Positions 16,981-26,200 of a DNA stretch of 36,680 nucleotides are shown here, one piece after another (positions within the stretch are counted from its first letter, which is position 1; each line of letters starts with the position of its first letter). The position numbers and the translations under genes are program-made. Location: positions 1 to 36,680 of the forward strand of contig CANKVS010000043.1 in the NCBI GenBank assembly GCA_947487155.1, given 5' to 3'. This stretch comes from an uncultured Flaviramulus sp. (GTDB lineage Bacteria > Bacteroidota > Bacteroidia > Flavobacteriales > Flavobacteriaceae). Below the pieces are notes generated by a model that saw nothing but the letters and a program-made list of their open reading frames with translations, was not told the origin of the DNA and did no database searches.

Positions 16981-17448
16981 ATGAAATATTCAAGACTTAC
17001 AAAAGAACAATTTGAAGAGTTACATAAGGAGTTTATAAATTTTTTAGCAACGCAGTCTGTTACAGCAGAAGAGTGGGCAAATTTAAAAGAGAACAAGCCC
17101 GATCTTGCCGAAATGGAATTGGATGTGTTTAGTGATTTAATATGGGAAGGTGCTTTAAATGAAGCAAAATATTTAGAACATATTTCTGCAAAACACATGT
17201 ATTTGTTTCAGTTAAATGAAGATAAAATGCATGCTATTGTAATAAACATTAAAAACGATGTAGATATTACAACTCCTGAGGGGTATAAATGGCTACGCGA
17301 AAATTTAATGGATGAAAGCGTAGAATTTTTACAGGCCGATAAAGATTATGGCGATGATAAAAACTTGGATAAGTTTAAAATGATTGAACAAGGCGCTGTA
17401 ATAACTAAAGGCGAGTTGTATACGTATTTTGATAAGCTTATAAATTAG
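16981..17448 (+). CDS. Conserved flavobacterial protein, DUF6495-like
   Basis: Small acidic soluble protein of 155 residues without signal peptide or membrane segment. It reads MKYSRLTKEQFEELHKEF at the start, has EEWANLKENKPDLAEMEL and IWEGALNEAKYLEHIS in the middle, and IEQGAVITKGELYTYFDKLI at the end. It resembles a family found next to rplI in flavobacteria (I believe DUF6495), but the function is unknown to me. The start codon follows a purine-rich AGAGGGGAAA at once, itself next to a small hairpin TCTCCC/GGGAGA (16951-16967). The full-length acidic open frame supports a real gene. It stands after the rplI terminator, so it has its own promoter. Confidence 0.75.
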   Translation: MKYSRLTKEQFEELHKEFINFLATQSVTAEEWANLKENKPDLAEMELDVFSDLIWEGALNEAKYLEHISAKHMYLFQLNEDKMHAIVINIKNDVDITTPEGYKWLRENLMDESVEFLQADKDYGDDKNLDKFKMIEQGAVITKGELYTYFDKLIN

Positions 17449-17450
17449 TT

Positions 17451-17587
17451 GTCATTACAAAAACGAAGGATGTGGCAATCTGTTTGTTGATTATTGAATT
17501 ATAATAATTCAGTTTCAATTTAAGAGATTACCATGCTTTGACTTTACTCAGTACGGGCTAATTTTTTATAAAAAAGCTCGTAATGAC
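17451..17587. repeat. Degenerate long inverted element, probable dispersed repeat
   Basis: The ends are an exact 8-bp inverted repeat, GTCATTAC (17451-17458) and GTAATGAC (17580-17587). Inside lie ACGAAGGATGTGGCAATCT on the left and AGATTACCATGC on the right, which pair imperfectly. This is the layout of the CATTGCGA..ACGAAGCAATCT..AGATTGC..CGCAATGACG elements scattered through many bacterial genomes, here decayed in the middle. Confidence 0.55.
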
Positions 17588-17638
17588 GTTTTCATTAATT
17601 ATTTTTGCTATTCTAAAATAATAATCAAGTATTTTGTC

Positions 17639-17658
17639 ATTCCTGCGTAGGCAGGAAT
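17639..17658. repeat. Palindromic repeat ATTCCTGC-GTAG-GCAGGAAT
   Basis: Perfect 8-bp stem with four-base loop within GTCATTCCTGCGTAGGCAGG and following bases. This is a widespread dispersed palindrome whose chance translation gives WIPAYAGMT, present on the minus strand here. It ends 36 bp before the hisS start codon. Confidence 0.75.
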
Positions 17659-17694
17659 CCACTTTTTAAAAATCACATTTTCAATCATAGTTAG

Positions 17695-19503
17695 ATGGCT
17701 CAAAAACCAAGTATCCCTAAAGGCACAAGAGATTTTAATCCAGAGCAAGTCGCAAAACGAAACTATATTTTTAATACCATTCGTGGAGCTTTTGAAACTT
17801 TCGGATTTCAACCTATTGAAACGCCAAGTTTTGAAAACTCAGATACGTTGATGGGGAAATATGGTGAAGAAGGGGATAGATTGATTTTTAAGATTCTTGA
17901 ATCTGGTGAATATTTTCAAAAAGTAGATAGAGAATTGCTTGAAAGGTGGATTTCTTTATATTTAGTTAATGTATATTTATTTAAGGATATTTTTGACTAT
18001 TTATTATATAGAATCAATAGAACTAATTACGCTTTTCAATCTAAAGAAGAATTAGATTTTTATTCTACTGATAAGAACTGCATACGTTATTTTAATTTAA
18101 AAGTGGACGAGTGGGTAAGCTTTTTAATAGACTCTCCTCAAGTAAGTCATAAGTATAAGTCATTTGTCAAAGGTCGAAATAGTAAATTTATTTTATTAGT
18201 TAGTGATTTTATTTATCAGCATGGATTGGATTTCAAACAAAAAAACCAAGACAAGAAAATTATTAACTGGAAATTAGATTGGGCTAATAGGCAAATATTG
18301 AAACAATTTTCAAATGATTTAACGTCAGATTTTGAAGATATATTAGATAGTGAGCTAAAAAAATCAAAGAAAGATTTTTATAATTATTTGAATAAGGAAA
18401 TATCAGGGAAAGCCCTACGTTACGATTTAACCGTGCCGTTTGCACGTTATGTGGTACAACATAGACATGAGATAGAGTTACCATTTAAACGCTACCAAAT
18501 ACAACCTGTTTGGCGTGCCGATAGACCACAAAAAGGACGTTTTAGAGAGTTTTTTCAATGTGATGCCGATGTGGTGGGAAGTAAATCATTATGGCAAGAA
18601 GTAGAATTTATTCAATTATATGATACCGTTTTTTCAGCTTTAAAACTAGAAGGTGTTACTATTAAAATAAATAACCGAAAAATATTATCTGGAATAGCCG
18701 AAGTTATTGGAGCAAAAGATAGACTTATCGACTTTACCGTAGCTCTTGATAAACTTGACAAGATAGGAGAAGAGAAGGTTAAAGAAGAGATGTTAAGCAA
18801 AGGTATTTTGCAATCTGGTATAGATAAGTTACAACCGTTATTTAGTTTATCGGGGGCTTTTGAATCTCAAATTAATGGATTAAAATCTATTTTATCTACT
18901 TCTAAAGAAGGACTTAAAGGTATTGAAGAGTTGGAGTTTATTAGTAATGCGATTACAAAACTTGGTTTGCAAACAGCTAATTTAGAACTAGATGTAACAT
19001 TGGCACGAGGTTTAAATTATTATACAGGTGCTATTTTTGAAGTTGCAGCACCAAAAACTGTAAAAATAGGTTCTATTGGCGGCGGTGGTCGTTATGACGA
19101 TTTAACAGGCATTTTTGGGCTTAAAGATGTTAGTGGCGTTGGTATTAGTTTTGGCTTAGACAGAATATATTTGGTTTTGGAAGAATTGAATTTATTCCCT
19201 GAAACGGTAAATAAAAATATTGATGTTCTTTTTATAAACTTTGGCGATAAAGAAGCTTTATTTAGCTTAAAGGCGATTAAGCAGTTGCGGGCTAATGGTG
19301 TAAATACCGAATTATACCCTGATAAGATTACTAATTCTAAGCACATGAAAAAACAAATGAATCATGCTAATAAACGTGGTATTCCTTTTGTGGTTTTAGT
19401 TGGCGAAGAAGAAATGGCATCTAATACCTATACTTTAAAAAATATGACTTCTGGTGAACAGTTAAAAGTAAACCTTGAAGCCTTATTAGCTCATATAAAA
19501 TAA
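17695..19503 (+). CDS. hisS: Histidine-tRNA ligase with a large internal insertion
   Basis: Class II synthetase charging tRNA-His. Motif 1 lies in [20 protein letters not shown] (37-56). Motif 2 spans [19 protein letters not shown] (268-286), with the ATP-binding arginine. The histidine-specific segment is [15 protein letters not shown] (436-450), with GGGGRYDDL at 462-470. Motif 3 is [10 protein letters not shown] (481-490). The anticodon-binding domain covers about 505-602. The protein has 602 residues against roughly 455 expected for flavobacteria. The excess is one block, about residues 79-235, between [10 protein letters not shown] and [16 protein letters not shown]. The whole frame is open and all catalytic motifs are present, so the enzyme is probably active. 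A hairpin follows the stop. Confidence 0.93.
   Translation: MAQKPSIPKGTRDFNPEQVAKRNYIFNTIRGAFETFGFQPIETPSFENSDTLMGKYGEEGDRLIFKILESGEYFQKVDRELLERWISLYLVNVYLFKDIFDYLLYRINRTNYAFQSKEELDFYSTDKNCIRYFNLKVDEWVSFLIDSPQVSHKYKSFVKGRNSKFILLVSDFIYQHGLDFKQKNQDKKIINWKLDWANRQILKQFSNDLTSDFEDILDSELKKSKKDFYNYLNKEISGKALRYDLTVPFARYVVQHRHEIELPFKRYQIQPVWRADRPQKGRFREFFQCDADVVGSKSLWQEVEFIQLYDTVFSALKLEGVTIKINNRKILSGIAEVIGAKDRLIDFTVALDKLDKIGEEKVKEEMLSKGILQSGIDKLQPLFSLSGAFESQINGLKSILSTSKEGLKGIEELEFISNAITKLGLQTANLELDVTLARGLNYYTGAIFEVAAPKTVKIGSIGGGGRYDDLTGIFGLKDVSGVGISFGLDRIYLVLEELNLFPETVNKNIDVLFINFGDKEALFSLKAIKQLRANGVNTELYPDKITNSKHMKKQMNHANKRGIPFVVLVGEEEMASNTYTLKNMTSGEQLKVNLEALLAHIK
17929..18399 (+). other. Insertion of about 150 residues inside HisRS
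   Basis: This encodes HisRS residues about 79-235. The block is rich in aromatic and charged residues and looks mainly helical ([55 protein letters not shown]). I recognise no nuclease, intein or other domain; intein splice residues are absent. The DNA is AT-rich like its neighbours and has no stop over 470 bp. It replaces the usual short linker between motif 1 and the KALRYDLT strand. Exact limits need an alignment. Confidence 0.75.
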
Positions 19504-19508
19504 ATGCA

Positions 19509-19536
19509 AAAGACCCGAAAATTAATTCGGGACTTT
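19509..19536 (+). terminator. Hairpin after hisS
   Basis: AAAG and CCCGAA (19514-19519) pair with TTCGGG (19526-19531) and CTTT, with one A-A mismatch. There is no long T-run, so it is a moderate terminator. It also separates hisS from the convergent T9SS gene. Confidence 0.6.
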
Positions 19537-19598
19537 CTAAGTTAGTTACGTTTAAAATAGATTTGGGTTTTTAACTAATTAAAACTAAAATCAACTAA

Positions 19599-22500
19599 CT
19601 ATTCAATTAATACTTTTTTAGAAATTTTGCCATATTCTGTATTTATTTTTAGAATATAAGCTCCTGTTTTTATTTGTTTTGCATTGTATTCAATATAATT
19701 TTCGGTAGTATTAGTGGTAAACTTAAATAAAGCTTGCCCTAAAATATTAAACATTTCAACCGATTCTATTAATTTAAATGATGGATTGTGTATAATAACA
19801 CTTTCTTTTTCATTTGAAAAATAAACATCTACCTGCCTATTGTTAGCCACTTCGTTAGTATTTAATGTTTGGGGGTTAACAAATGTTATTTCAAAACGAT
19901 TTAAATATTCGCCAACACTTAAAAAGACGTCGTAATTGTTTTCTTTTAAATCTTGATATATGTTTAATTCCTTATCATGAAAATAAATATCTACATCGCT
20001 AGTAATATTTTCTAAGCCATCAATTTTAATAGTTGATACGCCTTCAATATTAGTTTTAATACCAATAGGTAAGACTTGATTTTCATCAAAGTTATTTACT
20101 GCTTGAATTACAAAATTATTTTCATTGAATACCCAAAACATATCTTCAACATTATCTTCAGTTAAAGGGGCATCGTATCCTTTTTCCACATCATTTGTAG
20201 CATTTTCATCAACACCTACTAATAATTGTCTGTGATACCCTTTTGGGGAATCGTACATTAATCGTATTTTTTGTCTGTTATCCAGCGTTTTATTAGTTTT
20301 TTCTGCATTAGAATTACTTTTTTTACGTTCTCCTTTTAAGAAAAGAGAAGGATCTGAAGCTTCTGTTTTAAAAATACGTTGACTGTTTTTAAACGTTACA
20401 CTTCCACCAGCATCGGCAGTTATAAAAAAACCTTGACTAACGGGGATATATTGTTGTGGAATTTTAGTACCCTCGGCTCCCGAAGCATTTATTCTGGCAT
20501 CTGTAGAGGTCGCTTTAATACCACCCATTAAGTTATAGATGGCGTACCCACCTTGGTATTCTCTTAAAATATGAGTGTTTCCTGCAAAGTGATCCCAGAA
20601 ATAAAGAGCACCATCAAATATATTGCTTGCAGCTCTACCTGCACCGTCACTAATATTGTCTAAAATAAACTCATTAGCATCTATAGCAGAAGGATATGGG
20701 TTACCAATTAAGTAATCGTTACCAGCAGAAAGTGTTAAACTAATATCACCATTATTTGGTTTGCCGTTAAAAGCATAATTTTGTAATTCGTTAAAAGAAG
20801 TTTCACTATTATGAACTCCTTTCATAGTAAAACCTTCACCAGCTAATAAATTCCCAGTACTTCTTACGTGTTGCCATTGCGAATAAGTATCGGATGTTTT
20901 ATTTGCATATTTCCATATCCAATAATCGGCAATACCAACAGGAATTGTGCCTGGAGTCCCTGGAGTACCACTGTATCCTGATTTTAAAAAATTAATAGAC
21001 ATAGGAGAGGCAGGTACTGATGCATCGTTTAATATATCTGATAGTGTGTAATTGTTATTATTGCTGGTTGTATTACTTATGCCGACAGGAGATGACCAAT
21101 AGTTGTACGTGTATAAGTCTCTAGTTCCTTGCTGATCGCGTTCAAGTGTACCAGAGCTATTAACAGCTAAAGTGCTTTCTGCACCTTGAACTAATTGCGA
21201 TTCACCTTGTAAATCGATATCGCCATCTAATTTTAAATACCATATGCAGTTTAATTCATTATCACCATTAACCTCTAATGAGCTTCCGCTATCTAAAATT
21301 AAACCAATCATTTTGTGAGCACTGTTTGTTTGCAAATCTCCTATAATCTTTACAATTGCGGCATCACTATTCATGTCATCTATATCCCAAACATCTCCAT
21401 AAACCCAGTTATTTGCGTCAAACCAATCACCATTACACGATGCTGTTGTAACAAAAGGCAGTGGCGCCGTTCTTTCTTGGTGTGTCCTCATGTTATTTAA
21501 GTGTCCGTCTATATTAGAGTTTGATTTATCTGGTGTGTAACCTGCTTCAATAGTTTCCATTTTATAGTATAGCTCTAAATCATCCCATAATAACCCTTCA
21601 ATGTCTTTTGGAATTACTGTGCCTCGAACATTACCAGAATTATTTTCAATTTCCTGGTGCACTTGCCTTTGTATTTGATTTGTAGTAAGTGCTTTACTAT
21701 AAACGCGGCATTCGTAAATACTACCTTCAAAATAATCATTATCGAATTCGGTATTTCTTCCTATTTCAAAATCATGATTAGAATTCCAAGCAGCATCATT
21801 ATTAAGTGTTGTGCCAATTAAAGTATCATCAGAATATTCCCAAATATTTCCTCCATTTAAGTATAGTGCTACCTTGCCAGAGTTACCATCGAATTTTAAG
21901 GTTGCATGATACCAAAGGTTTGTGTTTAATAAAGCTGTTGCCAAATCTGGAGATTCAATATCAGACCCTGTGCTTGGTTTAATAAATGCTCTTAGTTTTT
22001 TATTGGAATCTACATATAATCTAAAATTCCGTTGACCCATAATTTCACCGCTATCGAAACCATTATCTAATTTCATCCAGGTCATCATGGTTACTTCAGA
22101 TTTACCCCCTAAAAATGCAGCTCTGTCTATATAATCGTTAACACCGTCGAAGTCTAAAGTTTGCGGAATACAAAAACTGAAATTTCCTAATCCTGAACCA
22201 TGTACTGCATATTCAGAGCATGTGTTACAATTTTGCCATAAAAAGGTAACACTTGTAATATAGTCATCATCTAAAAAATTAATACCAACTACGGCATCAT
22301 CACCAGTTGTTGAAGGCGAATTTGCATTAATAACTCCAGTAGCATCATCTGCTGTATAAGATGGTGTAGTAGAACTTGTAAATGTTGGATAGATTGTTCC
22401 TCCAGAAGTTGTTGTAGCCGTTATTGTATATTTATCTCCATTGGCTCCTCCTGCATTTACATGGTTTAAATCGAAAGAGAGTGCATAAATAGGAGAATTA

Positions 22501-22871
22501 AAAGTGATGGTGCAGGTTATCCCTGTTGATGAAAATCCGTTTGTATATAAATCTAAATTTTCTATAGTTGACCCACTAGCAAAATTACCAACTTTAGGCG
22601 TTTGAGCCCCCCAAATACCTAAGGTGCTGGTTTCTCCTGTAAAAGTTATGGTGAAATCTATTCCTGAACCATCTACATCGCTAAATGTATTGGTTAAGGC
22701 GCCATTGGGAGACCAATTAAATTCATTGGCTGAAGATGGTGCTGAAGACCAGTCTAAAGTATAGTTTTCTCCGCAAGAAGGGGGAGCGTGCAATTGTGCA
22801 TACACCATGTTTACTAAAAATAATAGTATAAATAAATTGCACCTTTTGAGGTATTGCGTTGTTTTTTTCAT
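19599..22871 (-). CDS. T9SS cargo protein with LamG domain, 1090 residues
   Basis: Secreted or surface protein exported by Sec and then type IX secretion. The signal peptide is about residues 1-25 (LFILLFLVNMVYA-Q). Residues 26-235 form an unassigned beta-rich domain with a possible disulfide pair (CNTCSEY). A LamG/concanavalin-like domain spans about 239-400 (TLDFDGVNDYIDRAAF, LWYHATLKFDGNSGKVALYL). From about 460 to the end it is clearly paralogous to the 2417-residue protein (LERDQQGT+[31 protein letters not shown]). The last 75 residues are a type A sorting domain ending [21 protein letters not shown] 17-bp leader hairpin shared with that paralogue sits 9 nt before the ATG. Function is probably adhesive or glycan-binding; no catalytic motif was seen. 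Confidence 0.88.
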   Translation of the reverse strand: MKKTTQYLKRCNLFILLFLVNMVYAQLHAPPSCGENYTLDWSSAPSSANEFNWSPNGALTNTFSDVDGSGIDFTITFTGETSTLGIWGAQTPKVGNFASGSTIENLDLYTNGFSSTGITCTITFNSPIYALSFDLNHVNAGGANGDKYTITATTTSGGTIYPTFTSSTTPSYTADDATGVINANSPSTTGDDAVVGINFLDDDYITSVTFLWQNCNTCSEYAVHGSGLGNFSFCIPQTLDFDGVNDYIDRAAFLGGKSEVTMMTWMKLDNGFDSGEIMGQRNFRLYVDSNKKLRAFIKPSTGSDIESPDLATALLNTNLWYHATLKFDGNSGKVALYLNGGNIWEYSDDTLIGTTLNNDAAWNSNHDFEIGRNTEFDNDYFEGSIYECRVYSKALTTNQIQRQVHQEIENNSGNVRGTVIPKDIEGLLWDDLELYYKMETIEAGYTPDKSNSNIDGHLNNMRTHQERTAPLPFVTTASCNGDWFDANNWVYGDVWDIDDMNSDAAIVKIIGDLQTNSAHKMIGLILDSGSSLEVNGDNELNCIWYLKLDGDIDLQGESQLVQGAESTLAVNSSGTLERDQQGTRDLYTYNYWSSPVGISNTTSNNNNYTLSDILNDASVPASPMSINFLKSGYSGTPGTPGTIPVGIADYWIWKYANKTSDTYSQWQHVRSTGNLLAGEGFTMKGVHNSETSFNELQNYAFNGKPNNGDISLTLSAGNDYLIGNPYPSAIDANEFILDNISDGAGRAASNIFDGALYFWDHFAGNTHILREYQGGYAIYNLMGGIKATSTDARINASGAEGTKIPQQYIPVSQGFFITADAGGSVTFKNSQRIFKTEASDPSLFLKGERKKSNSNAEKTNKTLDNRQKIRLMYDSPKGYHRQLLVGVDENATNDVEKGYDAPLTEDNVEDMFWVFNENNFVIQAVNNFDENQVLPIGIKTNIEGVSTIKIDGLENITSDVDIYFHDKELNIYQDLKENNYDVFLSVGEYLNRFEITFVNPQTLNTNEVANNRQVDVYFSNEKESVIIHNPSFKLIESVEMFNILGQALFKFTTNTTENYIEYNAKQIKTGAYILKINTEYGKISKKVLIE

Positions 22872-22880
22872 AAGTAGGAT

Positions 22881-22899
22881 ATTTAGTTTGGGACTAAAT
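22881..22899 (-). promoter_or_regulatory. Leader hairpin shared by two T9SS genes (copy 1)
   Basis: ATTTAGT-TTGGG-ACTAAAT is a perfect 7-bp inverted repeat 9 nt before the ATG of the 1090-residue gene. Its first 17 bases recur exactly at 35949-35965 before the 2417-residue gene. In the message the loop reads CCCAA. It could be a hairpin controlling translation start or an operator. Confidence 0.6.
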
Positions 22900-23032
22900 A
22901 CTTAACTGTTAATAGCTTAATGCTGCTAATGTAATCATTTATTTTAAAAAAAAATAGATAAAAGGTAAAAAATATCGATTAAAAGCAAGTTAAGCTTCTG
23001 GTAGATTTGGGAATTTTTTGAATTGTAGTTAA

Positions 23033-23137
23033 CTAGTTTACAAGTACTTTTTTTGAACTAATGCCTTCATCTGTTTTAATTTTTATAATGTATGCACCAG
23101 TTTTTATTTGTATTACATTCTATATAATTGTCATTAG
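23033..23137 (-). pseudogene. T9SS sorting-domain remnant, frameshifted
   Basis: On the minus strand NDNYIECNTN is followed, after a frame change, by GAYIIKIKTDEGISSKKVLV and N-stop (stop at 23033-23035). This matches the last 30 residues of the neighbouring T9SS proteins ([20 protein letters not shown] and GKISKKVLIE). No body of a gene remains. The 18 bp TAATTAAAACTAAAATCA at 23138-23155 next to it recurs exactly at 19576-19593, just past the stop of the 1090-residue gene. The remnant may be the tail of a deleted or recombined paralogue. Confidence 0.7.
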
Positions 23138-23162
23138 TAATTAAAACTAAAATCAGGTACTA

Positions 23163-23204
23163 AAAAAAGAAAGGTTTAAATGTTAATTTAAACCTTTCTT
23201 TTTT
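23163..23204 (-). terminator. Terminator of the M14 peptidase gene
   Basis: An 18-bp stem (23163-23180 with 23187-23204, AAGAAAGGTTTAAA core) closes on TGTTAA. It is flanked by A-rich and T-rich tracts, so it can act in either direction. It lies 29 bp past the stop of the minus-strand gene. Confidence 0.9.
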
Positions 23205-23233
23205 AAATGGGTTACTTAAACTATTACTAGTTT

Positions 23234-26200
23234 TTATTCCTTAACAAACCTCTTAGTCATTTTTTCTTTTCCATCATTTACTTCAATATAATAGACGCCA
23301 GCTTCTAGATTATCTACTATAATTTCTTTAGTAGTTATACCTTGATTAACTACTTGACCAAGCATATTAATAATGCGGTAAGACATATTGCTGGCATTTT
23401 TAGAAAGAATAATATTTAAAACGCCATCTTTAACAGGGTTTGGATATAGTTTGAAATTGTTTTTATTTTCAACTATTATTTGTTCTTCTGGTGCATTTGC
23501 TATTTTGGTAATTATATTTCTAGCAGCATTATTGCTTCCGTTTCCTGTTATAACTACTTGATCAATAAAAATATGATCATTATTTCCTGATGCATCACAT
23601 CTAAGTCTAAATTGCCCATTACTTACTAAATTATAATTTGAAGCATTTAGGGTTACTACACGGTTTTCAAAACTTCCGTTATTAAAATTTGTTCCCCTTG
23701 CCCATGTTGCTATGGTTGTAAACCCAGAGCCATCATTATATTGCAACCAAAAATCTTCATTGTTTTCCATGCTATTTGCATAGAAATAAAAACTAAATTC
23801 TACTTCGTTGTAAGGAGATAAATCGAATGAAGGAGATGTCATTGATGATGCTATACCAGAATTATCTCTTATTCGAATAGAATAATTCCCTTCGTATGAT
23901 CGTAATGCATCAGCTTGTCTAGCGCAGTCACTACCTCCATCAGACCATCCATCCCAACCAGATTCGAAATAACCTTCGTGTAATACCACGGTTGTTGGTA
24001 TACTTGTTACAATTATTATTCTTGTTACTGTTGTCGCAGCATTACCAGCCGCATCACTTACATTATAGGTTACAGCATAAGTTCCTGCAGTATTAGCATC
24101 TACAGTATCTCCTCCAATAACAATATTTGCAGTAATGTCACCATCTATATTATCATTTGCAGTAGCGCCTTGTTCGGTATAAGTATCACCAACATTTAAG
24201 TTGATTGTTGATGCGCCTGTTAGCGTGATTACAGGTGCAGTTGTATCAGGAACAACATTAACTGTTCTTGTTACTGTTGTTGCTGCATTACCAGCCGCAT
24301 CACTTACATTATATGTTACAACATAAGTTCCTGCAGTATTACCATCTACAATATTGCCACCAATGACAATGTTAGCAGTAATATCACCATCTATATTATC
24401 ATTTGCAGTAGCTCCTTCTTCAGTATAAGCATCACCAATATTTAGGTTGATTGTTGATGCTCCTGTTAGCGTGATTACAGGAGCAGTTGTATCAGGAACA
24501 ACATTAACTGTTCTCGTTATTGTTGTTGCTGCATTACCAGCCGCATCACTTACATTGTAAGTTATTACATAAGCTCCTGCAGTATTGGTATCTACAGCAT
24601 CTCCTCCAATAACGATATTTGCAGTAATGTCTCCATCTTTATTATCATTTGCAGTAGCACCTTCTTCAGTATAAGCATCACCAACATTTAAGTTGATTGT
24701 TGATGCTCCTGTTAGCGTGATTACAGGTGCAGTTGTATCAGGAACAACATTAACTGTTCTTGTTACTGTTGTCGCAGCATTACCAGCCGCATCACTTACA
24801 TTATATGTTACAACATAAGTTCCTGCAGTATTACCATCTACAATATTGCCACCAATGACAATGTTAGCAGTAATATCACCATCTATATTATCATTTGCAG
24901 TAGCACCTTCTTCAGTATAAGCATCACCAATATTTAGGTTGATTGTTGATGCCCCTGTTAGCGTGATTACTGGTGCAGTTGTATCAGGAACAACATTAAC
25001 TGTTCTTGTTACTGTTGTCGCAGCATTACCAGCCGCATCACTTACATTATATGTTACAGTATAAGTTCCTGCGGTATTAGCATCTACAGTATCACCTCCG
25101 ATAATAATGTTTGCAGTAATATCACCATCTATATTATCATTTGCAGTAGCACCTTGTTCGGTATATACATCACCAATATTTAGGTTGATTGTTGATGCCC
25201 CTGTTAGCGTGATTACTGGTGCAGTTGTATCTTGTCCTTCAACACCAGATAATTTAATATTATCTATTGCAATATCTGCTTGCCAAGTGCTTCCAACAAA
25301 TCTATTGAAACGAAGTTGAACGCTACTTCCAGTATAAGCGGTTAAATCTACATCAACACTAAACCAAGAATTACCTTGATTACCAGATTGATTCCAAATA
25401 CTTGACCAAGTGACTCCATCATCAATACTAGCTTCTAAATCTATGGTTCCCATATCTGTAGCTCCATACATGTGATAATTAAAGCTAAATGTTGCTTCAG
25501 ATAACCCACTCAAATCAAAACAAGGCGAATTTATAATAGATCTTTTATTGGGATATCCTGTGTTATTTCCAGAAGCTTCTACATAAATATAGTAGCTTCC
25601 TTCAATAGCTGAAGAGGGACCAGTATTAGCAGAAGGTGTTCCACTTGCGTCTATAGTCCAGTTTTGATCGTCATTAGTAGATTGTGTCCAATCACCTAAT
25701 GTGTTTTCAAAACTTTCAGCGTAAGGATAATTGGATATACCTCCTGTACATCCTAAATCATCTAAGGTTGCAAAATTAACGGAACTACTATAAGCAGAAT
25801 TACTTCCGCTTCCGCAATTGCTTCTAACTTGCACTTCGTAATTAGTGGCAGCAGTTAACCCCGTTAGGTTTGTGGTTGCCTCAGATAAACCATTAACATC
25901 AATCCAAGTACTAGAACTAGTTTCTTTATACCTTAAGTCATAATTTGCAGAAGGAATATTATCCCAATTAATTGTAGCAGATACAGTAGTTATGTTAGAG
26001 GTTGTTACCCCATTAGGTACAGTAGTTACACAAGGAACATCGATACTAATAATTTTAAAATCATCAAAAATAAAGCCATCAAAAGTAGTTGGATAACCAT
26101 CAGCTCTATTGGTGTTATCAGAATCAAAAACAAACCTAAATTGGGCATTAGTAGCCCCAAGTAAAAAGCTGTTTTCAGTAGCATCAATTAGAATTTCTTC

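Larger units (their letters stand above)
22872..23233. other. Gap between two T9SS genes (362 bp)
   Basis: The gap holds, from left to right, the leader hairpin of the 1090-residue gene, an AT-rich promoter zone without a clear TAnnTTTG, the sorting-domain remnant and the terminator of the M14 peptidase gene. Confidence 0.5.

Noticed and set aside
17608..17811. Minus-strand open frame with WIPAYAGMT
   Set aside because: This is the well-known chance translation of a dispersed palindromic repeat, and it overlaps the start of hisS.
17929..18399. HisRS insertion as an intein or homing endonuclease
   Set aside because: There is no N-terminal Cys/Ser splice block, no terminal His-Asn, and no LAGLIDADG or HNH motif.
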